A stretch of DNA of 45,856 nucleotides from an uncultured Dorea sp. (GTDB lineage: Bacteria; Bacillota; Clostridia; Lachnospirales; Lachnospiraceae): contig CANSLW010000003.1 in the NCBI GenBank assembly GCA_947647815.1, positions 1 to 45,856 of the forward strand. The letters run 5' to 3'. Each line of letters begins with the position of its first letter. The first letter of the stretch is position 1. The translations under genes were made by a program, and so were the position numbers. The notes below the pieces were generated by a model, which was not told the origin of the DNA, did no database searches, and saw only the letters and a list, made by a program, of their open reading frames with translations. Below, piece by piece: positions 1 to 9,969 of the stretch.

Positions 1-1
1 G

Positions 2-2350
2 ATTCTATGTAATTCTTTTCGAGGATTCACTAAAAGATCATTAAATCTAATAGCCGAGTTAGATTCCTGGAAAGCATATAAGCAATCAAAATGGGATGAA
101 CTGACCGAAAAAGGCAGAGAGTCCATTGAACGGGAAGTAATGGAGTTTCGTTTGGAAATCCAAAGATTTCAAAAGGGAATTGAAGTAATAGAAAATTATC
201 CAATGGTTCAAAAGAGCTTTGTTTACATGAATGAGACATTTAAAAATACGAATAAGAAGTATAATACCTGGAGACTTTTTCAGATTGTATTTATTGTGTC
301 CATCATTCCGGATATTGTCGCATGTGATGAAAATCTTATGCCTGAAGAAGAAAAAAAGAGTACTACATTAGACGCAATGGCTTTACTGTATTTCCCTACA
401 GGAGGAGGAAAAACGGAAGCTTTTTTGGGCGTGTTGGTTTTTAATCTTTTCTTTGACCGGTATAGAGGAAAAAGTGCGGGGGTTACGAGTATTTTACGAT
501 ATCCGCTTAGATTGTTGTCTGTGCAGCAGGTTCAGAGATTGGCGAATGTCTTAGCCCAGGCAGAGTTATTAAGGAGAAACGACCAGGATATTCGTAATAC
601 AGGTGAATTTTCACTGGGATATTTTGTCGGAGACGGAAATACACCGAATAAGCTTACTGTGTCTGATATCGAGAAATATAGAACAAAAACACAAGAACAA
701 AAGGATGAAGAAAGGGTAATTGATATTTGCCCGTTTTGCGGACAGAAATCGGTTCATCTGGACATCGATGAAAATACACACCGAATGATACATTATTGCG
801 ATAATCCGGATTGTAAGTCAGGAAAAGTGCTGCCATTATATGTTGTGGATACGGAGATATACAGGTATCTGCCGAGTGCGATTATCAGTACCGTAGATAA
901 ATTGGCAATTATGGGGAATAATAGAAATTTTAGAGCTATTGTGAATGGCGCATCTTATAAATGCCCCAAACACGGATACACAACAACCGGTAAGTGTGTG
1001 GAATATACTACTTGTAAAGTTGATGCCTCAGATTTTATTCAGGAAGATATGTATGACCCCGCACCAACTTTGCTTATTCAAGATGAGCTGCACTTGATTA
1101 ACGAGTCGTTGGGAGCATATGCTTCGCACTATGAGTCTTTCTTGCATTATTATATTAAGAAGTTATCGGAATCAAAGCGTGGAGTTAAGGTAATAGGGGC
1201 AACGGCGACTATTTCTTCCTATCGTTCTCAGGTTTATCACCTTTACAGAAAAGAAGCGATACGATTTCCGGGGGCATCTCCGTATGTTGATAGGAATTTT
1301 TATGCTTATACCGATAAAAATGATGTTCAAAGACGAATTATGGGGTATGCACCGTTTGGGAAGGCAATTGTGAACAGTGTTGTTTATTCGCTGAAATACA
1401 TGAGAAGAATCGTTCATAAATATTTGACGAATCCGCAATTGATTTTAGATATCTCGGGTATTGAGCTGGATAATTGTGATGCTGCGAAAAAGATACTTGA
1501 AGACTACTGGATCTTTCTGGAATATAACAATATAAAAAGGGATAGCAATAATGTTGAAGGCGCTCTGGAAACGCCAATTAATGTTGAACTGGAAGCAGAG
1601 GGGATAACGCCGTTTGAGACGAGAAAGATGACCGGGGATGAATCTTTTCAGGATATAAGAAATGTACTGGCTGAAGTTGAGACGAATAAGGATGTGTTTG
1701 ACGGAATTAATCTGATTTCTGCGACAAGTATGATTTCACATGGTGTAGACGCCGACCGTTTTAATATTATGTTTTTCTATGGAATACCGGGAAATATGGC
1801 CGAATATATTCAGGCATATTCAAGAACAGGCCGAAGATATTCCAGTATAGTTATTGATATTATCCGTCCTTCTCGTGAAACTGATCAAAGCTATTTGAAA
1901 AATTTTGTGAAAATACATGAGTTTAAGGATATTATGGTTGAAGCGGTTGCTATTAATCGCTGGGCTACAAAGGCAATTGATAAGACACTGCCAGGGATAT
2001 TTATGAGTTTGATATTAAATTGGTTCGATTTAGAAATGCAAGATTCTGTAGGTTCACTGTTTTTTATGAAAAATTTGAAAACTGCAATTCTGAACGGAAA
2101 GATTCCGAAAGATGAGATGAAGGAAAAACTATACGAGTCATATGGCTGTACAGACAGTAGCGGAAAGGTTGATCTTGGCAGCCAGTACAGGATAAAAATT
2201 GACAGATTTTTAGACAATGTATATGAACAGATTACGGATAAGAACTGGACAGAAGAAAATGTATTTACTGGCTTTGACCGGATGGGATACAGGATTATGA
2301 ACAGTTTACGGGATACAGATATACCACTGATAATTGAATTGGAGAATTAG
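2..2350 (+). CDS. drmA: DrmA-like DISARM superfamily 2 helicase, 5' end cut by window edge
   Basis: Predicted ATP-dependent helicase of the DISARM defence core. The frame is open from base 2 with no stop, so the first Met (base 140) is internal and the real start lies left of the window; 782 residues are visible. Counting from that Met: Walker A PTGGGKTEAFLG at 86, a Cys4 zinc-ribbon insertion (CPFC at 197-200, then YCDNPDC), a second Cys/His patch near 274-297, DELH at 315, GATATI at 353, and motifs V/VI SHGVDADRF...QAYSRTGRR ending near 566. The FPTGGGKTEA...AEYIQAxSRxGR combination is what I know from DrmA and related DUF1998-partnered helicases. It is followed after one base by the DrmB-like gene. 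Family call is by motif memory; other DUF1998-linked helicases (Druantia DruE, MrfA-like) are alternatives, but those carry DUF1998 in the same chain. Confidence 0.8.
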   Translation: MLCNSFRGFTKRSLNLIAELDSWKAYKQSKWDELTEKGRESIEREVMEFRLEIQRFQKGIEVIENYPMVQKSFVYMNETFKNTNKKYNTWRLFQIVFIVSIIPDIVACDENLMPEEEKKSTTLDAMALLYFPTGGGKTEAFLGVLVFNLFFDRYRGKSAGVTSILRYPLRLLSVQQVQRLANVLAQAELLRRNDQDIRNTGEFSLGYFVGDGNTPNKLTVSDIEKYRTKTQEQKDEERVIDICPFCGQKSVHLDIDENTHRMIHYCDNPDCKSGKVLPLYVVDTEIYRYLPSAIISTVDKLAIMGNNRNFRAIVNGASYKCPKHGYTTTGKCVEYTTCKVDASDFIQEDMYDPAPTLLIQDELHLINESLGAYASHYESFLHYYIKKLSESKRGVKVIGATATISSYRSQVYHLYRKEAIRFPGASPYVDRNFYAYTDKNDVQRRIMGYAPFGKAIVNSVVYSLKYMRRIVHKYLTNPQLILDISGIELDNCDAAKKILEDYWIFLEYNNIKRDSNNVEGALETPINVELEAEGITPFETRKMTGDESFQDIRNVLAEVETNKDVFDGINLISATSMISHGVDADRFNIMFFYGIPGNMAEYIQAYSRTGRRYSSIVIDIIRPSRETDQSYLKNFVKIHEFKDIMVEAVAINRWATKAIDKTLPGIFMSLILNWFDLEMQDSVGSLFFMKNLKTAILNGKIPKDEMKEKLYESYGCTDSSGKVDLGSQYRIKIDRFLDNVYEQITDKNWTEENVFTGFDRMGYRIMNSLRDTDIPLIIELEN

Positions 2351-2351
2351 G

Positions 2352-4226
2352 ATGAAAGATAACCAGATGAGTCGGGGCAAGTCGCAGGCATTATATAAAT
2401 ACTTGCCGGATAGTTGGATTGATTTTAGTGTTAGAGGAAGGTATAGAAAAAATTATATTGCGCATGTAGAGCGATGGAATAGTGAGCAACTTGTTGATCT
2501 TAATAAAAAACGGCTTATTCGTTTGGTGAATCAGGCAGTACACTCTTTTGCATCTCAGGCGCATCCAGGCAGCAGCGTTGAGCCGACATCAGGGTTTGGT
2601 GCGGAATTAACAACGGATACATGCGATGTACTTACTCCAAAGGCAGGAGGTGAGGAACGCGGTATTGTTGCTCAGATTAGCCCGCTTACTTTTTATTGTA
2701 AGCAGTGCCATAAAGTGCATCAATTTAGAAATGTGGAGGATTACAAAAGGAATACAAGATGCAGAGCATGCAAAACAGTTGAGTTAACTCAATTGCGTCA
2801 GATCTATTATTGTAAATGTGGTTGGGCTACACCTGAACATCCGGCATATTGTAAAACTCATAAGTGGGACAATATCTATTGGTATGGCGGGTATGACTTC
2901 GTATGTAAAAGCTGCAATACCAAAATTCCTATGAGACAAAAGTGTAAGAATTGCGGCGCCATGCTTAATCCGCATCCTGCACTTGACCCGGCACAATATT
3001 TTTCATATAGTTTATCGTTTGTTGATTTAATTGATGAAAAAGTCGAAAATTTCATATCTGAGACAGATTATGGCGCATATATTATCATCGCGTACTGGAT
3101 GGGGGAATTAACTGATGAAGAATTTGAAACAATTATAGAAAACGGAATAGTATCTGATCCAGAAAAATATCAAAAGAAATATGATTCCTTCTATAATTTA
3201 TTTGTTGGATCACTTGGGGAAGAAGCTGCAAGAATTGCTGCAAAGCAGGCTGCAGATAAAGAGTGCGGCAATCAGTATAACGATATGATTTCAGAACTTA
3301 AGCTGAAGCTGCGGTCACCTGTTGAAGAGGTCAAACGCTTTGCAGAAATGCTTATAGAGTATGATATGGTTGAGAAATCAGAAGACATTTCTACGCTGGA
3401 AGATGCGAAAGAAGTTGCTCAATTGTTAAATACAAATGCCAATCCGGACTCGTTTGATACTGTTGCAAAGAAATATGGAATTGCTGATACTAAGGTGTGC
3501 GGAGATATTCCATTCATTGCGTGTTCATATGGATATACAAGAGAAAAATCCCAATACGAAGAAGGAGTACAGCTTAGGGCATTTAAAGAAGAAAAACCCG
3601 GGAGAAAGAATGTCTATGCTACAAAACTAAGGACAGAAGGCGTTCTCTTTGAATTTGACAGGAAGATGATTATCAAGTGGCTTTTAAAAAACAACTACCT
3701 TGAGGCATCAGAAGCGCCTGATTTAGAATCTGAAGAAGATATCAAAATCTGGTTTATTAACAATATCCATTTGGGAGCGATTACGACATTCAATGAGATA
3801 AACTCAGATATAGAGCCTATGACAAGCTATGTTTACAATTTGGTCCACTCTATATCGCATCTGTTAGTAAAATCAGCAGCCGAACTGTGTGGACTGAATA
3901 AAGATTCGATATCGGAATATATATTTCCGGGAATACCGGCAGTGATGATTTATTGCCAAAATTCTCAGGGATTCAACCTGGGGGCATTATTTAATGTGTT
4001 TGAGGCATATTTTGATAAGTGGATGATAGGAGCGGCTAAAAAGGCAGATAAATGTGTATTTGACCCGATCTGTATTGAAAGATATAAAGCCTGTACCGGA
4101 TGCTTATTTTTAAATGAGGTTTCATGTCAGCATTTTAATCAAGACTTGAACAGAAGATTCGTAATCGGCTATTACGATAAATTAGCAAAGAAGAAAATAT
4201 ACGGTTTTTGGGAGGAGACGGATTAA
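2352..4226 (+). CDS. drmB: DrmB-like DUF1998 zinc-binding protein
   Basis: Predicted partner of the helicase just upstream, 624 residues. The start at 2352 follows the helicase stop by one base and has GGAG at 2341-2344; a second Met at 2367 is possible. The N-terminal third carries several CxxC knuckles (YCKQC, CRAC, YCKCG, CKSC, CKNCG), suggesting stacked zinc ribbons. The C-terminal part has the DUF1998-type pattern: a VHSISHLL helix, then DPIC...ACTGCLF...SCQHFN. In DISARM, DrmA and DrmB act as a pair that engages incoming DNA; that role is family knowledge, not visible here. The middle (about residues 215-350) is charged and helical with no motif I recognise. A TAATG overlap joins it to the next gene, so the pair is probably translated in a coupled way. 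Confidence 0.78.
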   Translation: MKDNQMSRGKSQALYKYLPDSWIDFSVRGRYRKNYIAHVERWNSEQLVDLNKKRLIRLVNQAVHSFASQAHPGSSVEPTSGFGAELTTDTCDVLTPKAGGEERGIVAQISPLTFYCKQCHKVHQFRNVEDYKRNTRCRACKTVELTQLRQIYYCKCGWATPEHPAYCKTHKWDNIYWYGGYDFVCKSCNTKIPMRQKCKNCGAMLNPHPALDPAQYFSYSLSFVDLIDEKVENFISETDYGAYIIIAYWMGELTDEEFETIIENGIVSDPEKYQKKYDSFYNLFVGSLGEEAARIAAKQAADKECGNQYNDMISELKLKLRSPVEEVKRFAEMLIEYDMVEKSEDISTLEDAKEVAQLLNTNANPDSFDTVAKKYGIADTKVCGDIPFIACSYGYTREKSQYEEGVQLRAFKEEKPGRKNVYATKLRTEGVLFEFDRKMIIKWLLKNNYLEASEAPDLESEEDIKIWFINNIHLGAITTFNEINSDIEPMTSYVYNLVHSISHLLVKSAAELCGLNKDSISEYIFPGIPAVMIYCQNSQGFNLGALFNVFEAYFDKWMIGAAKKADKCVFDPICIERYKACTGCLFLNEVSCQHFNQDLNRRFVIGYYDKLAKKKIYGFWEETD

Positions 4227-5845
4227 TGGCGCACATGTATCCGGAAGATATTCAGAATTATAAGCATACACAATCAGAAAAAATTTTCTATGAAAGGCTA
4301 AGAGATCAGTTAAAGGAAAAATATCATTGTTTCTTTTCTGTCAGATGGTTTGACAAAATAGAGGGGAAAAGAGTTGATAGCGAGTGTGACTTTCTGATAT
4401 ACGACCCAGGTTTTGGTTTTCTGACAATAGAAGTAAAAGGTGGATTAAATATAGATATTAACGCTCGCAAAAGATGGGAACTTACGGAATATGATGAAGA
4501 CGGCAATTTGTCAAAAAGAGTGTTAAAAGAAAGTCCTTTTTCACAGGCTGAAAAAAGTATGCGGTATTTTTATAATACTTTTTCTGAAGAATACTTACAG
4601 TCATTTAATGGAACATATGGATTTGCAGTGTGTTTTCCGTTTTATCAGGTAGATCAAAAGATCGAAGATGCAGCTGAAAGGGATCTCATAATTGATGCCC
4701 GTCATATGAATGATCTGCCGCATAGAATTAATGAGGTATTCCATTATTGGAGAAATAAGAATAATGCCATAGTTCCGTTTTCAAGCGAGCAAAAGCAGAA
4801 ATTCATATCTATGGTTCATAAAAGGATATCCTTATCGGCAGCGGCCGGTGCGCTGATTCCGCTGAAAGAGAAGGAACTGCAAAAGATTAATCTGGTACAG
4901 GATAATATTATAGACTTCCTCTCAAACTATAAGCAAGTGCAGATTGTCGGAGGTGCAGGCACCGGAAAGACATATATGGCGATGAAAAAAATTCAGCGGG
5001 AGTGCTATTCTGGAAGAAAAGTCCTGTATCTTTGTAAAAATGAAGAATTAGCAAGATTTGTGAATGGTAGTTTGACAGAAACTCAAGCTGAGTGTTATGA
5101 TTTTGAACAGTTCATGAAGAGAATATTAGAAAAAGAAAATTTAGATAGTGTATCTTTGTTTGATGAAGTGATGGAATGCGGGCATGTAAGATATGATGCA
5201 ATTGTGGTAGATGAAGCGCAGGATTTTAGTGTAGATGAAGCTTTAGCATTAAGATTATTGTTGAAAGATGAAAATAATTCTGTTCTATATGTATTTTTGG
5301 ATGAGAATCAGAATCTGTTTAATGTAAACTTTGACAGTGCTTTTTCAATTGATACTCCGCCATATATTCTGAGATATAATATTCGAAATACGGGTGAGAT
5401 ATATAAATATGCGACAGACGAAACCGGCCTTGGAATAGAAACAAAAGCAAATACTTTATTGGGAGTTACGCCCGAAATAACAAAGACAAAAAACAGAGTT
5501 CAGACATTGAGTACTGTTGCCGCAATTTTAAAGCGGCTGGTCCAAAAGGAATGTGTAGATGCGAAGTCGATTGTAATTCTGTCGGATTTGGAGTATACAC
5601 AATCTGCATTTGCAAACGAATTGCAAGTTGGAAAGTATTCCATTCAGTCAGGAGCGGCAACAAATAAATCTGATGAGATACTATTCAGAAGTATTGCTGA
5701 TTACAAAGGGCTTGAATCAGATGTGGTAATTTATGTAAAAAGTCCACAGCATAAAAGGATTGATGAGCGTGCAAAAAAGAAGGAAGATTATGTTGCGTAT
5801 ACAAGAGCACGTTATTATTTGTATATAGTAGAACAAGAAAAATAA
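4226..5845 (+). CDS. NERD-domain nuclease fused to superfamily 1 helicase
   Basis: Predicted nuclease-helicase of 539 residues. The start at 4226 sits in a TAATG overlap with drmB, with GGGAGGAG at 4210-4217; a longer frame from 4208 would put the SD inside the gene. Residues 45-75 match a NERD (PD-(D/E)xK-like) nuclease: DSECD with Asp55, then TIEVKGG with Glu69 and Lys71. Walker A GGAGTGKT is at 242-249, Walker B DEAQD at 329-333, and the C-terminus ends in the UvrD-like motif DYVAYTRARYYLYIV. NERD-UvrD/DUF2075 proteins are common in defence islands. Here it may fill the place of DrmC, the PLD nuclease of classical DISARM, which I do not see; that substitution is inference. Confidence 0.8.
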   Translation: MAHMYPEDIQNYKHTQSEKIFYERLRDQLKEKYHCFFSVRWFDKIEGKRVDSECDFLIYDPGFGFLTIEVKGGLNIDINARKRWELTEYDEDGNLSKRVLKESPFSQAEKSMRYFYNTFSEEYLQSFNGTYGFAVCFPFYQVDQKIEDAAERDLIIDARHMNDLPHRINEVFHYWRNKNNAIVPFSSEQKQKFISMVHKRISLSAAAGALIPLKEKELQKINLVQDNIIDFLSNYKQVQIVGGAGTGKTYMAMKKIQRECYSGRKVLYLCKNEELARFVNGSLTETQAECYDFEQFMKRILEKENLDSVSLFDEVMECGHVRYDAIVVDEAQDFSVDEALALRLLLKDENNSVLYVFLDENQNLFNVNFDSAFSIDTPPYILRYNIRNTGEIYKYATDETGLGIETKANTLLGVTPEITKTKNRVQTLSTVAAILKRLVQKECVDAKSIVILSDLEYTQSAFANELQVGKYSIQSGAATNKSDEILFRSIADYKGLESDVVIYVKSPQHKRIDERAKKKEDYVAYTRARYYLYIVEQEK

Positions 5846-5865
5846 AGAAGGTAGTGTAATAATAG

Positions 5866-7893
5866 ATGGCAGATATTCTTTTACTCGAACCGGGATATTC
5901 TAATAAGTATCCTCCCATAGGATTAATGAAAATTTCGTATTTTCATAAATATATCCATGGTGATTACGTACGATTTGCAAAGGGGAAATTGCCGGAAGCA
6001 TTCAAGGACAAAAAATGGGATAGAGTGTATGTTACTACGCTGTTCACATTTGAGTGGAAAAAAACGAAAGAAGCATTAGAATATGCATTGACTGTTGTAA
6101 AAGACCCGCATCAAGTCTATACGGGAGGAATTTTAGCGACACTTATGCCGGAATTGATAGCGGAAAATTTTCCTACTGTGAAAAATAATACCGGACTCTT
6201 AGATAAAAAAGGAACACTGGAGCTTGAACATGAGGAATGTATAGACAGATTAACATTAGATTACGGAATACTTGATGATATTGCCGACCAATATGTATAT
6301 CCGGCTCATGATGCTTATTTTACATATATGACACGGGGATGCGGTATGAAATGTGCGTTCTGCGCAGTGCAGACATTGGAGCCGGAATATTATCCATATC
6401 TTTCGATTACGGAAGCCATTAAAAGAGTGGACGAGCAATTTGGTCCTAAAAAGGATTTATTGCTGATGGATAATAACGTTCTGCGTTCACCGGATTTTGA
6501 CAAAATTATAGACGAAATCAAAGAGTTGGGATTTGCAAAGGGTGCGACGTATAAGAATCCCAAAACGGGAAAAACTGTTCAGCGATATGTAGACTTTAAT
6601 CAGGGACTGGACGCTTTTTTATTGACTGAGCATAAAGCGGAACGCCTGGGGGAACTGGCTATCAGACCGGCAAGAATTGCTTTTGATCATATTGAAGATG
6701 TGGAACCATATAAGAAAGCAATCAGATTGTGTGCTCAGAATGGGATAACACATATGTCTAATTATCTGCTTTATAACGGAGTAGATTTTACTGGGAAGGG
6801 GCATAGTTATCAGGCAGACACACCGGAGGATTTGTATGAAAGAATGCATATTTCTATGGATCTGCAAGAAGAACTCTGTGAAGAGCTTGGCCATAAAGTA
6901 GCAATATTTTCCTTTCCGATGCGATATATTCCTCTCTCGGATACAAAAAGAGGTTTTGTTGGAACAAATTGGAATATGAAGTATCTGAGAGCTTTGCAAA
7001 GAATGCTGATTCCAACGCAGGGAAAAGGCGTATCATCCCGGTCGTTCTTTGAGGCGGATTTTGGTGAGACGCAAGAAGATTTCGTAAAGTTTCTTGCGAT
7101 GCCCGAGGAACATCTTGGGTGGAGGGGAGATTTTATTCCCCGGAAAGGTGAAACAAAAGAAGAAATTGCGAGCAGAAAGAAACTATGGAACGAAAATCAA
7201 AGCTATTTAGCTGAGTGGACGCGCTTGTTTGACTCGCTTGGAATAGACAAAGAAGATTTTATTAAGCTGATTGGTGATAATGATATTTCTTTAGAAAAGT
7301 TATGCGGCATAAAGAATCCGACATACAAGAAATTATTCATTCATTATCTGACGACAACAAATATATTAAAAGCACTTAGTTTAGATGATAGAGAAACGAA
7401 AGCTTTTGTAGTGTGTTATATTCATGATGAATTCGGATTAATATATAAACGCCTGGTGAGATATATAGCAGAAAGCAGAATTCCATATTCGAATTTGAAA
7501 GGTATATACAGTGCATTTAGGGATGAGTTCGTAAAAGATATTTTTCATAAGATTTCCTTTAGAGAGGAAAAGGAACCTTTTGTAATTAATAATTTAATTA
7601 AGGTACAAAACTTAACACAAATTCATGTGTTTGACTATGAATTGGTTCGATGCTTTTATATGTATAAATCGGTTGGTTTTCTTGCAAAAGATAAGGAGGC
7701 AGAAATTATTCTGGCGATACGACAATTAGACGAAAGGAGAACTCGAGACTTGCTGTTAGAACAATTTGATGCTTTTAAAAAGATAGTTGTAGAGACAGTT
7801 CCGGCAGGCGAGGTTGGAGCAGAGTATATCTTGAGCCAAATTGAAGACCAGTTAAATGCTGTATACAGGCAGATCTCGTTGTTTGATTTATGA
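5866..7893 (+). CDS. Radical SAM protein, possibly B12-binding type, in the defence operon
   Basis: 675 residues. The iron-sulfur motif CGMKCAFC gives Cys159, Cys163 and Cys166 (CxxxCxxC), which in radical SAM enzymes holds the [4Fe-4S] cluster that cleaves S-adenosylmethionine. The N-terminus (DILLLEPGYSNKYPPIGLMK) resembles the start of the cobalamin-binding domain of B12-dependent radical SAM proteins, though the usual DxHxxG motif is not evident. The 300-residue C-terminal part has no motif I know. ATG at 5866 follows GAAGG at 5848-5852, 20 bases after the NERD-helicase gene, and its stop overlaps the next start (ATGA). Substrate is unknown. I know of no radical SAM component in standard DISARM; viperins are the familiar defence radical SAM enzymes, and this is longer and not obviously one. 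Confidence 0.82.
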   Translation: MADILLLEPGYSNKYPPIGLMKISYFHKYIHGDYVRFAKGKLPEAFKDKKWDRVYVTTLFTFEWKKTKEALEYALTVVKDPHQVYTGGILATLMPELIAENFPTVKNNTGLLDKKGTLELEHEECIDRLTLDYGILDDIADQYVYPAHDAYFTYMTRGCGMKCAFCAVQTLEPEYYPYLSITEAIKRVDEQFGPKKDLLLMDNNVLRSPDFDKIIDEIKELGFAKGATYKNPKTGKTVQRYVDFNQGLDAFLLTEHKAERLGELAIRPARIAFDHIEDVEPYKKAIRLCAQNGITHMSNYLLYNGVDFTGKGHSYQADTPEDLYERMHISMDLQEELCEELGHKVAIFSFPMRYIPLSDTKRGFVGTNWNMKYLRALQRMLIPTQGKGVSSRSFFEADFGETQEDFVKFLAMPEEHLGWRGDFIPRKGETKEEIASRKKLWNENQSYLAEWTRLFDSLGIDKEDFIKLIGDNDISLEKLCGIKNPTYKKLFIHYLTTTNILKALSLDDRETKAFVVCYIHDEFGLIYKRLVRYIAESRIPYSNLKGIYSAFRDEFVKDIFHKISFREEKEPFVINNLIKVQNLTQIHVFDYELVRCFYMYKSVGFLAKDKEAEIILAIRQLDERRTRDLLLEQFDAFKKIVVETVPAGEVGAEYILSQIEDQLNAVYRQISLFDL

Positions 7894-9350
7894 TGAGAAA
7901 ACAAAACGTGATAATAGGAAAGTACACTCTGGAATCTTTAACGAATGGTATGTACGCGTCACCATTGGATTTATATCGGGAATACATACAGAACGCTGTT
8001 GATTCAATAGATGCAGCTATTGAAAATGACATTGATAAGAAAAATACATTTGAGATTAAAATTGTTGTTGAAAGCGAAAGAAAAAAGATAACGATAAAAG
8101 ACAATGGGACAGGAATTCCTGAAAAAATGGCGGCTAAGATACTGGCAGATATTGGAAACTCGTACAAGAGAAGAGAAAGATCACGCGGGTTTAGGGGAAT
8201 CGGCAGGCTTGCGGGACTGGGATATTGCAAAGAACTGATTTTTACAACAAGCTATCCGGGAGAATGCGTGAAATCTGTAATTTCGTTCAATGCAGAAGAA
8301 TTAAACAGACTGCTGCGATCGAGGGACCCGGTGGAACAGAGCGCGACAGAGGTGATGGAGCAGGTTATCGCTGTAAAGACTGCTGAAGAGAAAGCAAAAT
8401 CACATTATTTTACGGTCGAACTGATAGATGTAATTGATAACGATAAACTTCTTATAGACGAGCAGGTAAAAGATTATCTGGTTCAGCATGCACCGTTGAA
8501 ATACAGGCAGGAATTTAGATGGCAAGGACCTATCGTTGAAAAGATCAAGAGACTGGGCTTTGACATTTCAGCATACAATATATCACTTAACGGTGAGAAG
8601 CTTTATAAACCTTATAGAGATATTTTCGAATCGGACAGAGTTAAAAAAATTATAGACACTATAAAGGATATTGAGGTTGTTCCGTTCTATCGGGAAGGAA
8701 AGGTGAGCGCAATATTATGGTGTGCATCTACCAGTTATTTTGGAACAATTACAGAAAATGCGATAAAGGGGATAAGAATCAGACAGGGAAATATACTGAT
8801 TGGTGATAAATTCTCATGCAGTTCATTTTTTAAAGAAGAGAGATTTAATGGATGGCTGATAGGGGAGTTACATATTTTGGATGATGATTTGATTGCAAAT
8901 GCCAGGCGTGATGATTTTGAAAAAAACGAAGCGTATTATGTATTGGCAGATAATCTCAGAGAATGGTCAACTCAGAAGTCAAAAGAAATCAGAAAAGTAT
9001 CTTATGAAAGAAGCCTTTCAGCAGAAAAAAAGGCGGTTGTGGAAGCTCAACAGTTTGAAGATATCAATGATTTGTTAGATGAATCCATAGAATTAATGGA
9101 TGATTTTGGAGAAAGTGACTTTATTGACCAGGGAGAATCAGAAAGTGTAGCAGAAGCTGATTTTATAGGACGGTTATCGTTTTTGATTAATCAGAAAAAT
9201 GCGCAAACAAAGTATGTGGCATTAAACATTAATGATAAATTGACAACGGATCAAAGAAAGGTATTAGAAAGAGTATTTGATTTGATTGTTGAAGAGTACG
9301 GCAAGGAACAGGCTGAAGATTTTATAAACATAATATCCAAAAAATTTTGA
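7890..9350 (+). CDS. GHKL ATPase (Hsp90/MutL-like)
   Basis: 486 residues. The N-terminal GHKL ATP-binding fold is clear: N-box REYIQNAVDSIDA (Glu31, Asn35), G1 DNGTGIP at 71-77, and G2-like SRGFRGIGRLAGLG at 98-111. The rest (about 200-486) resembles the middle and C-terminal parts of Hsp90-like proteins found in defence islands and ends in a coiled, acidic region, but no nuclease motif is seen. ATG at 7890 overlaps the radical SAM stop (ATGA; a second Met follows at once) and there is no good SD, so translation is probably coupled to the gene upstream. Likely role: ATP-gated clamp, chaperone or sensor for the complex (inference). An alternative is a stand-alone Hsp90-like abortive-infection ATPase. 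Confidence 0.8.
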   Translation: MMRKQNVIIGKYTLESLTNGMYASPLDLYREYIQNAVDSIDAAIENDIDKKNTFEIKIVVESERKKITIKDNGTGIPEKMAAKILADIGNSYKRRERSRGFRGIGRLAGLGYCKELIFTTSYPGECVKSVISFNAEELNRLLRSRDPVEQSATEVMEQVIAVKTAEEKAKSHYFTVELIDVIDNDKLLIDEQVKDYLVQHAPLKYRQEFRWQGPIVEKIKRLGFDISAYNISLNGEKLYKPYRDIFESDRVKKIIDTIKDIEVVPFYREGKVSAILWCASTSYFGTITENAIKGIRIRQGNILIGDKFSCSSFFKEERFNGWLIGELHILDDDLIANARRDDFEKNEAYYVLADNLREWSTQKSKEIRKVSYERSLSAEKKAVVEAQQFEDINDLLDESIELMDDFGESDFIDQGESESVAEADFIGRLSFLINQKNAQTKYVALNINDKLTTDQRKVLERVFDLIVEEYGKEQAEDFINIISKKF

Positions 9351-9372
9351 TCTGTAAAGGAGAGGAAAGCCT

Positions 9373-9969
9373 GTGAATGATACATTAGACTATTACAACC
9401 AGAATGCAGATAAATTTGTTAAAGGAACATTTTTCGTGGATTTTACTGACACTCAGGACAGATTTTTGAATGACCTTAAAGAAGGCTCATATATTCTGGA
9501 TTTTGGCTGTGGGTCTGGTCGTGATACAAAGTATTTTCTGAACCAGGGATATGGTGTAGACGCAATCGACGGTTCAGAGGAACTCTGTAAAATTGCCAGT
9601 GTATATACTGGAATAACTGTGAAACAAATGCTATTTTCTGAACTTAATGAGAAGGAGAGGTATGAGGGTATCTGGGCGTGCGCGTCAATCTTACACTTGC
9701 CTAAGAGTGAATTAAAACCTGTTCTGCAGAAAATGGCTGCTGCGGTAAAAGATGGTGGAATCGTGTATACTTCTTTCAAATATGGTGAATTTGAAGGTAA
9801 ACGTAACGGCAGACATTTTACAGATTTTACATTGGAGAGTTTCCAAGAGTTTATGCATGATGTGAAGGAGTTACAGATTACAGAGAGTTGGATTACTTGT
9901 GATGTGAGACCGGAAAGAGGTGACGAGAAGTGGCTGAATCTGATTTTGCGAAAATCGAATATTCATTGA
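9373..9969 (+). CDS. Class I SAM-dependent methyltransferase, non-DNA type
   Basis: 198 residues, GTG start at 9373 with AAAGGAG at 9356-9362. Motif I is LDFGCGSGRD (42-51), followed by the acidic loop DAIDGS; motif IV reads ACASILHLP, as in Methyltransf_11/25 enzymes that act on small molecules, RNA or protein. The (D/N/S)PP(Y/F/W) motif of adenine or N4-cytosine DNA methylases and the PC motif of C5 methylases are both absent, so it should not be assumed to be the DNA-modifying subunit found in DISARM. The last 40 bases overlap the HNH gene. This methyltransferase-HNH pair could be a separate two-gene module inserted at the end of the operon. Confidence 0.82.
   Translation: MNDTLDYYNQNADKFVKGTFFVDFTDTQDRFLNDLKEGSYILDFGCGSGRDTKYFLNQGYGVDAIDGSEELCKIASVYTGITVKQMLFSELNEKERYEGIWACASILHLPKSELKPVLQKMAAAVKDGGIVYTSFKYGEFEGKRNGRHFTDFTLESFQEFMHDVKELQITESWITCDVRPERGDEKWLNLILRKSNIH

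Noticed and set aside
5866..7893. Viperin identity for the radical SAM protein
   Set aside because: It is much longer than viperins, and I see no companion nucleotide kinase and no viperin-specific motifs.
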